Assembly (NCBI RefSeq): GCF_001038625.1
Contig: NZ_CP011803.1
Span: 2,480,001 to 2,544,000, forward strand
Length of the DNA stretch: 64,000 bases
Direction: 5' to 3'
Source: Clostridium carboxidivorans P7
GTDB taxonomy: Bacteria > Bacillota > Clostridia > Clostridiales > Clostridiaceae
This document shows, piece after piece, positions 1 to 6,677 of this stretch. The position numbers were made by a program, and so were the translations under genes. The notes beneath the pieces are model-generated. The model was not told the DNA's origin and searched no databases. It saw only the letters and a list, made by a program, of their open reading frames with translations. Each line of letters begins with the position of its first letter. Position 1 is the first letter of the stretch.

Positions 1-756
1 TGCAAATAAAACAGTAACTAACAAATTATTAATTTTAGGTATATACATAAATATAACTCCCATGGTATTAAATAATATATGTGAATACATACATAAGTAT
101 ATTGATTTTGTCCTTACATAAATATACCCTAATAAAACACCTAATAAAAAACCATTAATAAATTGAATACCATTTAGATGCATTATTCCAAATAGTAGAG
201 CTGAGATTATTATTGATTTTTTAACTGAATATTTCTTTAATAATCCAGTAAGGATTACCCCTCTAAATACAAACTCTTCCATAGCAGGTCCAATAATGCA
301 AACATATATAAAAAATGATATTTCAATAGTTTCACTGACAGCTTTTAGCATAAATTTTGGCATCAATACTTTACTAAAAGGTGCTAATATGAAGATTGTT
401 AAGTAACTAGAAATTATTCTAAATCCTAATAATGCTATAGTTATATAAAAAACATTTTTTATAGTAATTTTTTTAGGAGTTTTTTTACAAATATTTTTTT
501 CATCTATTATAATTGAATACCAATAATAAAATAAATTTATAAGTACAGTAAATATAAGTAATATCTTAACTCCATTAAATATAAAAATCTTTAATGAAAA
601 TCCAGCTTTATCCTTCATAAATAAAACCGACATGAATATTGTGGCAATTACATAAAAAATCATAACTCCTATAGCATTTATAATATCCATCTTTTTGAAC
701 TCTGCTATTCCATTTTCAATATATGATATTCTTTTAAAAGGATTTATATTAAGCAT
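1..756 (-). CDS. CPBP family intramembrane metalloprotease (partial, runs off the left edge)
   Basis: The minus frame is open from an ATG at 756 to the window edge, about 252 codons without a stop, so the C-terminus lies outside. The ATG follows a strong AGGGGGAGG ribosome binding site. The protein is very hydrophobic with several membrane segments. It carries EEFVFRG, the EExxxR motif of the CPBP (CAAX protease and bacteriocin-processing) family, followed by FGIMH and a later HILFN, which supply the other metal-binding and catalytic residues. Family members are integral membrane proteases or immunity proteins against self-made bacteriocins. No bacteriocin gene is visible nearby, so the role here is open. 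Family assignment is firm; function is inferred. Confidence 0.85.
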   Translation of the reverse strand, partial: MLNINPFKRISYIENGIAEFKKMDIINAIGVMIFYVIATIFMSVLFMKDKAGFSLKIFIFNGVKILLIFTVLINLFYYWYSIIIDEKNICKKTPKKITIKNVFYITIALLGFRIISSYLTIFILAPFSKVLMPKFMLKAVSETIEISFFIYVCIIGPAMEEFVFRGVILTGLLKKYSVKKSIIISALLFGIMHLNGIQFINGFLLGVLLGYIYVRTKSIYLCMYSHILFNTMGVIFMYIPKINNLLVTVLFA

Positions 757-904
757 AGTTGCCTCCCCCTAAACCTATATTAACAAATCGCTTAATAAAT
801 ATTATATCATTCTAATATTGAAATTCTTACACTTAATGGTTATACTATACAAAAAAACAGTTTAAAAGTACAAATTTAATACTGAATTGCAAAGTTATTC
901 CTAA

Positions 905-952
905 TGGTATTCCTCACAGGCAAACTTCATCTGAGTCTAAGAATCACTTGAT
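905..952 (+). repeat. Solo right end of an IS200/IS605-type element
   Basis: Positions 928-952 are identical over 25 bases to the minus strand at 36263-36287, and similarity continues leftward (GGTATTCC about 10-15 bases upstream in both). This is the terminal part of the larger structured end described at 36263-36615. Nothing else of the element is seen here. The rest of the gap 757-1066 holds no gene that I can support, apart from the hairpin at its right end. Confidence 0.6.
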
Positions 953-1020
953 TTTTGTGTAAAAAAATGCTGTTTTTACCTTATCAATTAATTCTTCATT
1001 ATACTTATATAACTTGAAAT

Positions 1021-1068
1021 AAAAAGTACCTTTAGTGCTTATATTTCAAAGCTTTAAAGGCACTTCTT
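1021..1068 (-). terminator. Hairpin repeat, copy A (terminator with conserved loop)
   Basis: An imperfect stem built on AAGTGCC..TTTAAAGC and its complement surrounds a loop reading TTTGAAATAT on the minus strand, followed by a T-run. It abuts the stop codon of the pentapeptide-repeat gene and so should end its transcript. Three relatives occur at 4069-4117, 6157-6210 and 56313-56366, with similar loops as well as stems. Confidence 0.65.
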
Positions 1069-1768
1069 AATAGTTTTTTGCTTCTTCTCTTGTCAGCCAA
1101 AAGTGAATGCCTGTAGTAGAATCCATCCATCGGTTCTCATTAAAATCTTTTACTTCTACCCACTCACCTACACGATAAACAAAATTATCATCTACTAAAG
1201 ACCAAGCTTCCATATAACTTTCTTTGTAGTCAAAACTTTTGATTGTAAGAACTTTTGCTTTGCTGCAGCGGCAAGAAGGTAATGTAGCTGAAGTACGCTT
1301 TGCATCTTCTGGTATGAGAAGCTGTACTAAACGATTATTAAAACACTTCTTATATCCAAGAAAAGCTCCCTTCTCTGGACAACGCAGCCTAAACCATTTT
1401 GTATTTTCATCAGAAATAATACCTTCTAATTTAGCATACTCAAGCACTGCACCATATAAATTTGCATCCTCAATGTTGCAGCCCCGCATATCTGCATATC
1501 GAAGCGCTGAACATTCTAAATTTGCATGTCGAAAATCTGTGCTGCGTAAAGTACATTCATCAAACAATGCATTGCAAACACTACTGTACTCTAAATTTGC
1601 CTCATCAAACCTAATTCTATGAAATGCACTTAAAGAAAAATCAATGTTAGATAAATCCCAACCTGTAAAATCCATATCAAAAAGCTCTATCTCTCTTAAA
1701 ACAAGTCTTTCTTTTGATTTCCTATTTTTTAATATATCCTTAAATTCCTCTTGCGATAATTTATACAC
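1067..1768 (-). CDS. Pentapeptide-repeat protein
   Basis: Residues about 30-115 form a run of A(D/N)LxX-type pentapeptides (for example FRHANLECS, DANLYGAVLEYAKLEG), which fold as a right-handed quadrilateral beta-helix. The C-terminal half (about 120-233) is a separate globular region with conserved-looking tryptophans (YMEAWSLVDD, GIHFWLTREEA) and resembles the DUF5758 domain often attached to short pentapeptide arrays. The start is a GTG preceded by GGGGAGGT. No signal peptide or membrane segment is seen, so it is probably cytoplasmic. Molecular function is unknown. The gene stands alone and ends in hairpin copy A. Confidence 0.75.
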   Translation of the reverse strand: MYKLSQEEFKDILKNRKSKERLVLREIELFDMDFTGWDLSNIDFSLSAFHRIRFDEANLEYSSVCNALFDECTLRSTDFRHANLECSALRYADMRGCNIEDANLYGAVLEYAKLEGIISDENTKWFRLRCPEKGAFLGYKKCFNNRLVQLLIPEDAKRTSATLPSCRCSKAKVLTIKSFDYKESYMEAWSLVDDNFVYRVGEWVEVKDFNENRWMDSTTGIHFWLTREEAKNY

Positions 1769-1886
1769 AATATTTACCTCCCCAATTATAGATGGGTAAT
1801 TCTATGTATTTCCACTCATTTAAAATACAAATAATCTTTATATTTCAAGTATACTATTGTACTATCTAATTTTCAAAGATCATTGT

Positions 1887-2177
1887 TCATATTCTTTTAT
1901 CCGATAATATCAACAAATCCCATTCATATATTTTAACTCTGAATAAACCTCTTTGAATTATTGGATCTTTTTCAGCAATTGTTTTTGCCTCTTCTAAATC
2001 CTTAGCCTCGAACATAATCATCCCACCTGATTCATTGGCAAAGCCTCCTCCAACAAAATATCTTTCAGCAGCAACACCCTTTAAGTACTCTACGTGATCC
2101 TGAAAATCTTTTGAAGTGACTTCTTTTTCACTATTCTTATAATCAATTCTTACAAATAATTTATCACCTTTTTTCAT
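1887..2177 (-). CDS. YciI-like protein
   Basis: A 96-residue protein with the YciI/YCII ferredoxin-like fold pattern: an N-terminal strand (KLFVRIDY), a helix with HVEYLKGVAAE, then GGGFANESGGMIMFEAKDLEEA and a conserved DP pair followed by GLFRVKIYEWD. These small dimeric proteins resemble dehydrochlorinase-type enzymes, but most have no known substrate. The conserved Asp of the DP pair is present. The gene is monocistronic with a GGAG-type ribosome binding site. Function cannot be taken further from sequence. Confidence 0.75.
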   Translation of the reverse strand: MKKGDKLFVRIDYKNSEKEVTSKDFQDHVEYLKGVAAERYFVGGGFANESGGMIMFEAKDLEEAKTIAEKDPIIQRGLFRVKIYEWDLLILSDKRI

Positions 2178-2309
2178 ATCAATTACTCCTCCATTTATAT
2201 TTTTAACTATTTCAACAAATAATCTTTTAATATTTTAGAACACTTGTTCGTAATGATAATAGCATATATTTCTACTAATGTAAATAAGCTTTCATTTTTA
2301 TTGAATATT

Positions 2310-2355
2310 ACAAAAGCACTGCAAAATTCTAAATTGAGTACTGCAGTGCCTTTGT
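2310..2355 (-). terminator. Intrinsic terminator
   Basis: A hairpin pairs CAAAAGCACTGCA with TGCAGTGCCTTTG across an 18-base loop, with T-rich flanks on both sides. It lies just downstream of the gene fragment at 2376-2606. Confidence 0.6.
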
Positions 2356-2375
2356 TATCTTATTTATTTCTATAC

Positions 2376-2606
2376 CTACCATATGAATGGAATTAAGTGA
2401 TATCTCACCTTTTCACAAAATTCATCATACCCTAATAAATTTTTAAATAAATATACAGTAATCAATATTGTTGAAACAGCAAAAGTAAGTAAATAAACCC
2501 ATGCCTGAAAGTAAACAGGTGTCCATGCAGGTAAAAAAATCATTATTCCCATGATAACTATAAGCATTATAAAGCCAGATATAGTTTTTCCAATTATATT
2601 ATCCAT
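2376..2606 (-). pseudogene. Isoprenylcysteine carboxyl methyltransferase family gene, internally deleted
   Basis: This 76-residue frame joins two ends of one family. Residues 1-52 (GFIMLIVIMGIMIFLPAW, then a second membrane segment ending ITVYLFK) match the start of membrane methyltransferases of the isoprenylcysteine carboxyl methyltransferase type. Residues 54-76 (LLGYDEFCEKVRYHLIPFIW) are the characteristic C-terminus of the same family. Intact members are about 180-220 residues, so roughly 110-140 residues, including the SAM-binding region, are missing in frame. The remnant keeps a start, a ribosome binding site and a terminator, but cannot be catalytic. A short membrane peptide could still be made. 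Confidence 0.6.
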
Positions 2607-2776
2607 AAAATCACCCCAATCATCAACACTTTATTTATAATTATATATCATAGATAGCACTAAAATACATATAAAACTTTAACTTAATATAACAAGTAAA
2701 GTTCTAAAGATTTGATCTAACAACTTATCTAATGTGTCATATTATAGCCTATAAAAAATTGATTTGTCATAATAAA

Positions 2777-2806
2777 AATACCACATATCATTTAGAATGC
2801 GGTATT
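2777..2806 (-). terminator. Intrinsic terminator of the YjaB-like acetyltransferase
   Basis: AATACCGCAT pairs with ATGTGGTATT on the minus strand, followed by TTTATT. It sits about 30 bases beyond the stop codon at 2838. Confidence 0.6.
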
Positions 2807-2837
2807 TTATTAGCTTTATATTTTGTTATGATTTAAG

Positions 2838-3266
2838 TTATTTATTATTAAATAACATAGTATATTCTATCTCATTTGTTTCTTCATTAAAATGTTCGTC
2901 CAAAACCTTAAAACCATTTTTATTATAAAAATTAACTGCATTTTTGTTTTTTATAAAAACATCTAATTTAAGAAACAAATATTTACACTTACAATAATCT
3001 ATTAAATTCCTACCTATGCCTTCTCCTTGATATTCCTTTTTCACAAAAAGTCCTGCTATATAATTTCCTTCTGTAATTCCTATAAAGCCTTTTATAACAT
3101 TATTTTCTTCAAATATATAAATATCAGCTGAAGGAAGCATTTGTTTAACCAAATCATAATTATTAATCCAGTACTCTTTTGGTATAAAATCATGTGCCTC
3201 TATATTAGTATCAATCCAAATTTTCATTACTGAATCTAATTTACTTAAATTAAAATTTTTAATCAT
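2838..3266 (-). CDS. GNAT family N-acetyltransferase (YjaB-like)
   Basis: A 142-residue single GNAT domain. The acetyl-CoA pyrophosphate loop is visible as YQGEGIGRNLI (R/Q-x-x-G-x-G/A pattern), followed by the late motif NAVNFYNKNGFKV. The N-terminus IWIDTNIEAHDFIPKEYW resembles that of E. coli YjaB, where the same region reads WCRSVDATHDFL. It transfers acetyl from acetyl-CoA to an unknown amine acceptor in the cytoplasm. An AAGGAGAAGAG ribosome binding site precedes the ATG. It appears to be a single-gene unit with its own terminator. Confidence 0.8.
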   Translation of the reverse strand: MIKNFNLSKLDSVMKIWIDTNIEAHDFIPKEYWINNYDLVKQMLPSADIYIFEENNVIKGFIGITEGNYIAGLFVKKEYQGEGIGRNLIDYCKCKYLFLKLDVFIKNKNAVNFYNKNGFKVLDEHFNEETNEIEYTMLFNNK

Positions 3267-3425
3267 ACTCTTCTCCTTAATTTCTTAGAATATTAAAAAT
3301 TAGAGCAGCATCCACTCATCAAGTTCACCCTTTCTTCTAAATACAATTATATTTTCCTTACTTATTCCACAAACTTTGTTTCAATATTTGAACTGTAAAA
3401 ACTTAAGTACATACTATGTTAAAGT

Positions 3426-3566
3426 TCAACCACTGTAAAACTCAAACTGTGAAAAATTTTTTAAAAGTATTTCAATTTGCTTAGAAATAACACTTCCATT
3501 ATAGATGTAGAAAGGTCTGTTATATTGCATCATCAATTTTTTAATAATATCTAAATTATTTTCCAT
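3426..3566 (-). pseudogene. Fragment of a PLP-dependent (type III fold) decarboxylase
   Basis: A 46-residue frame contains QYNRPFYIYNGSVISKQIEI followed by LLKNFSQFEFY. This is the pattern at the N-terminus of diaminopimelate, ornithine and carboxynorspermidine decarboxylases (P-F-Y-x-Y ... L ... F ... F-x-Y-S-I-K). The frame stops just where the PLP-lysine segment Y-S-I-K should follow, so the catalytic lysine and the rest of the enzyme are gone. Together with the next fragment it shows that 3.3-4.1 kb is a gene graveyard. Assignment rests on pattern recognition of a short piece. Confidence 0.45.
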
Positions 3567-3663
3567 TCACTAAATTTCCCTAAATTCACTATTTGTATGA
3601 ATCTAAAAATATAAATTGTAATCACATTATCTTATAATTTATATGCAAATTATATCACAGCAT

Positions 3664-3768
3664 CTAAATATATTCACTTAAATCTAATCCTGGAAAGTTT
3701 TCTTTAACAAGTTCTAATAGACTTATCCAACTCTCAAAATCACAGTTTTTGGCGTAATCTATTTTCAC
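3664..3768 (-). pseudogene. N-terminal fragment of a GNAT acetyltransferase
   Basis: A GTG preceded by GAGGTGG opens a 34-residue frame, IDYAKNCDFESWISLLELVK followed by ENFPGLDLSEYI, then a stop. The sequence resembles the first helix region of clostridial GNAT enzymes, whose acetyl-CoA site would lie further on and is missing. The rest of the interval 3267-4068 has no supported gene. At 4014-4066 a good ribosome binding site (AAGGAGG) is followed by a plus-strand frame of only about 15 codons, which may be one more gene start that has been cut off. Confidence 0.4.
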
Positions 3769-4068
3769 AACATCCACCTCTCTTTTTATATCTAATTCTT
3801 TTATTTTATCATAAATACTGTATTATTTAATTTTCAACCCTAAAATGAAAAACTAAATTCTTGTTTGAAAGGATAAATTCATATATGATGATTTTAACCC
3901 TACAAAATTATGCTTTCTCTAAAATCAAGAATTTAAATTTTCATTTAACGTTATTTTTAAATTGTAATATTAGTACAAAATTGTTTATATAATCCAGCTT
4001 TTAAGGAGGTAATCATATTAAATGAAAAATTAGATCGATATCATCTAATAATGCAACAGTTATAAATA

Positions 4069-4117
4069 AAAAAGTACTCTTAATGATTGTATACCAAAGC
4101 TTTAGGAGTACTTTATT
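4069..4117 (-). terminator. Hairpin repeat, copy B
   Basis: On the minus strand AAAGTACTCCTAAAGCTTTG leads into an inner loop and a complementary arm ending GAGTACTTTTTT. It follows the gene at 4182 and fits a rho-independent terminator. It belongs to the same family as 1021-1068, 6157-6210 and 56313-56366. Confidence 0.65.
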
Positions 4118-4181
4118 TTGTAGGTTTATAATAATCAACTTAAAATTGAAACTTTATCTATTTTCATTTTACTCACAAGTT

Positions 4182-4631
4182 TTACATAACATGAAGATCC
4201 AAAAATTCTAAAGTTATGTTGTTCTCATAAATTTTTCTTATATAAAATCTGGCTGTTAAATCACTGAGTTCACCATTTAAGGGAACACAATCATAATGCA
4301 CCATTCCTATAGTACTTTCATCTTTAAAGTTCCAATCATGACTTACTTCAATACTATTTATTATTTTATCTTTTTCTTTATTATCAAAAATAGAAGTAAT
4401 TTTATAATCCTCAGGACCAAACATTTCTTTTATTTCTTCGCGAGTATAACCAACAACACCATAGCCATATACAGCTTGTTCTAATAGCTCAGGTGTCCAT
4501 TTAACTTCCAAATTATCAGAAAGAAACATAGAAAGTGCTTCCTCATATTTCTCAGCAGCTAAAAGTTCATTCCACTCAATAACCAGATTTTTAATTTCTT
4601 CGTCACTTGCACCAATAGGTAATGTCTTCAT
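4182..4631 (-). CDS. Protein of unknown function, 149 residues
   Basis: I do not recognise this gene. It is acidic and soluble, with no signal peptide or membrane segment. An N-terminal helical stretch (DEEIKNLVIEWNELLAAEKY) precedes alternating strands, including IEVSHDWNF and TARFYIRKIYENNITLEFLDLHV. The layout of helix, then curved strands ending in a long pair, is like NTF2/SnoaL-type small domains, but this is only an impression. The start ATG has a GGGGAG site upstream and the gene ends in hairpin copy B. The next gene in the same direction lies 85 bases upstream, so they could share a transcript. Confidence 0.6.
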   Translation of the reverse strand: MKTLPIGASDEEIKNLVIEWNELLAAEKYEEALSMFLSDNLEVKWTPELLEQAVYGYGVVGYTREEIKEMFGPEDYKITSIFDNKEKDKIINSIEVSHDWNFKDESTIGMVHYDCVPLNGELSDLTARFYIRKIYENNITLEFLDLHVM

Positions 4632-4715
4632 TTTATAGCTCTCCCCTCAAAATATAAAAATCTTTGTGTAAAATTTACTATTTATAACTCTTAACCAAAA
4701 ATTGAAATTTAATAA

Positions 4716-5129
4716 TCACTTTCTATTTGGTTTTCTTTTGATAAATAACAATTTTTCCATGTCTACAAATAAGGACGTATCTGTTAATTCAAACATCATC
4801 CATTTTCCGTCATGGTAAGTCTTTGATTCATCATAGATTTTTTGCACTTCAATGGAATAGCTTTCTTTATCTTCCTCAAATTTTGCTCGTTCATTTTTTC
4901 CAAAAATAATCATAAAACCAACACAATTCTCTTTTGCATATAATGCACAAAGTGTTTTTCCACCTCTACGATATTTATACTCGTATTTCCATGCTTTACC
5001 TCCATTGTTCCATAAATATTCCATGTCATATTTTTCTTCAATCATGTCACATAATGCTGTCCAAACTTCAAATAATGGTTTTCCAATTAAATCAATTAAA
5101 TCCTCGCTTGTAGGTACTTTATATAACAT
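4716..5129 (-). CDS. DUF3788 family protein
   Basis: A 137-residue protein beginning MLYKVPTSEDLIDLIGKPLF. The start is placed at the ATG at 5129, which has an AAAGGAG site 8 bases upstream; a TTG further upstream would overlap that site. The pattern W(T/S)ALCDMIEEKYDMEYLWNNGGK, then YKYRRGGKTLCALYAKE and FGKNER, is typical of DUF3788 proteins. These are small cytoplasmic proteins with no established reaction. Some are annotated near ligand-binding or detoxification genes, but nothing here suggests a substrate. Confidence 0.75.
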   Translation of the reverse strand: MLYKVPTSEDLIDLIGKPLFEVWTALCDMIEEKYDMEYLWNNGGKAWKYEYKYRRGGKTLCALYAKENCVGFMIIFGKNERAKFEEDKESYSIEVQKIYDESKTYHDGKWMMFELTDTSLFVDMEKLLFIKRKPNRK

Positions 5130-5277
5130 CTTTATGTCTCCTTTCAAATTAATATTTAAAATTCATCATAAAATTACTATTTGTTACATTGTTTTAAATA
5201 TTTCATTGGTTTACTTGATTAATATCTAAGAATATAACAAACCAACTCCGCTTCATGTAATTCCTTATACTTCAATG

Positions 5278-6030
5278 TTATGGCTTTCTTGCCAAATACA
5301 AAACAATAGTATCATAAAGCTTTATATTATTACCAAAACTCAAAATAGCATCCTTGATGCCTGAATAAAATTTTGATTTATATGGTTCCTGTAGGGTTAT
5401 ATGATCAGCATGTGTACTTATCCATGAGACGTACTCATCAGCATTAAGTACTCTTGTTTTGTGATACTCATAGTATTCAACATTAGCAAATCCATATTTT
5501 TTGATATTCTTATAATTTAAATGGCATGTATATTCTGTTTCTGGATGAAAATATTCAGCATATACTTTCTGTATCTTCAAATATAAGGCTTCATTATCAC
5601 TTTTTTCATCTGTTCGAGTTAACATCATTGCAAATGTTCCATTACTTTCTAACATATCATAAACTTTTGGAAAACCAATTTTCTCTGGTATCCATTGAAT
5701 GGTAGCTGCTGAATAAACCAAATCAAATTGATTATTACCAAAATCATATGTTTCAAAATCATCATTTACAATTTGAAAATTATTATATGAACTAAATTTT
5801 TTCTTTGTATATTCCGCAAGGTTTTCACCTAGTTCAATGGCTAAATACGAACATCCCGTTTTCAATATTGGTTCGGTAGCCTGACCTGTTCCAGGACCAA
5901 TTTCAAGAACTGTTTTGCTACAATCTAACTTTGAATACTCTATAACATCAGCGAAAAGTTCATCACAATAACGAGTTCTCCATTCATCAAACTTTTTAGG
6001 AATTCTATCAAAAACTTTCCTAAAGTCCAT
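5278..6030 (-). CDS. Class I SAM-dependent methyltransferase
   Basis: A 250-residue Rossmann-fold methyltransferase. Motif I is VLEIGPGTGQ (residues 41-50), the acidic residue that binds the SAM ribose is E66 in LAIELGEN, motif II/III is NDDFETYDF (89-97), and motif IV is VYSAATIQWI (105-114). The length and the C-terminal Trp- and Tyr-rich half match the large family of small-molecule methyltransferases related to UbiE/TAM-type proteins. The acceptor is unknown. The ATG follows GGGGAGGT. It stands between hairpin copy C upstream and the DUF3788 gene downstream. Confidence 0.85.
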   Translation of the reverse strand: MDFRKVFDRIPKKFDEWRTRYCDELFADVIEYSKLDCSKTVLEIGPGTGQATEPILKTGCSYLAIELGENLAEYTKKKFSSYNNFQIVNDDFETYDFGNNQFDLVYSAATIQWIPEKIGFPKVYDMLESNGTFAMMLTRTDEKSDNEALYLKIQKVYAEYFHPETEYTCHLNYKNIKKYGFANVEYYEYHKTRVLNADEYVSWISTHADHITLQEPYKSKFYSGIKDAILSFGNNIKLYDTIVLYLARKP

Positions 6031-6156
6031 AATAATACCTCCCCAATATAAATAATCATTAGTTCATAGTAATTTACATTTCCGACTTAGTCATGTGAAA
6101 ATTATATCATATTTGTAATGTTATTACATCTAATTTTGATTTCTAAAAATTCCAAT

Positions 6157-6210
6157 AAAAAAGTGCTTTTAAAGCATATGTTTCAAAGCTTTAAAAGCAC
6201 TTTATTTTTA
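6157..6210 (-). terminator. Hairpin repeat, copy C (perfect 15-bp stem)
   Basis: AAGTGCTTTTAAAGC and GCTTTAAAAGCACTT form a perfect 15-bp stem around a 12-base loop, with A-runs on the left and T-runs on the right, so it could terminate in both directions. It follows the truncated FMN reductase gene at 6266. The minus-strand loop TTTGAAACATA is shared with other copies of the family. Confidence 0.75.
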
Positions 6211-6265
6211 AATGCGGCTGGTAAAATTGATGATTATGTTTTTCTATTTATTGCAATATATAAAA

Positions 6266-6661
6266 CTAAAACGCCTTTAATTTTTTCATTAGCCATGCCA
6301 TATTTTCACCCAAGTTTTTCATATTTTTCATACCTTCCTCATCTTTTAAAACATCGCCAATATCTTTTCCATAGACCATATTCCAGTAAGTAGATCCTAC
6401 CAGTAAAACCTCTTTATTTAATAAAAAATGATTTAAAGTATCTACGGCGGTCATTCCACCACCGCGTCGAACTGCTGAAACAGAAGCACCTACTTTATAT
6501 TTAATTAGTCCAGGATTAACTGAAATAATAACACCTGATCGTTCAAGAAAAGCTTTCATTTTGGATGATATATCAGCTGAATAAACTGGTGATCCCAAAA
6601 TAATTCCATCTGCTTCAATCATTTTCTTAAAACATTCATTAAAGGCATCTTTCTGATGCAT
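6266..6661 (-). pseudogene. NADPH-dependent FMN reductase, N-terminus deleted
   Basis: The frame covers the C-terminal two thirds of a flavodoxin-like iron-sulfur FMN reductase: IEADGIILGSPVYSADISSK is the second flavin loop, and VSAVRRGGGMTAVDTLNHF and YWNMVYG are also family-typical. The first 65-70 residues, with the FMN-phosphate loop GSPRxxGNT and the C-x-x-C cluster, are absent. The frame begins 17 bases after the valS stop codon without a clear ribosome binding site. A deletion has probably joined valS to the body of this gene. It should be inactive as a flavoprotein. Confidence 0.65.
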
Positions 6662-6677
6662 TGTCTAAAATAAAATT

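Noticed and set aside
1239..1622. A 127-codon plus-strand frame opposite the pentapeptide gene
   Set aside because: It is the antisense shadow of a repeat-rich gene whose own frame has a start, ribosome site and family match.
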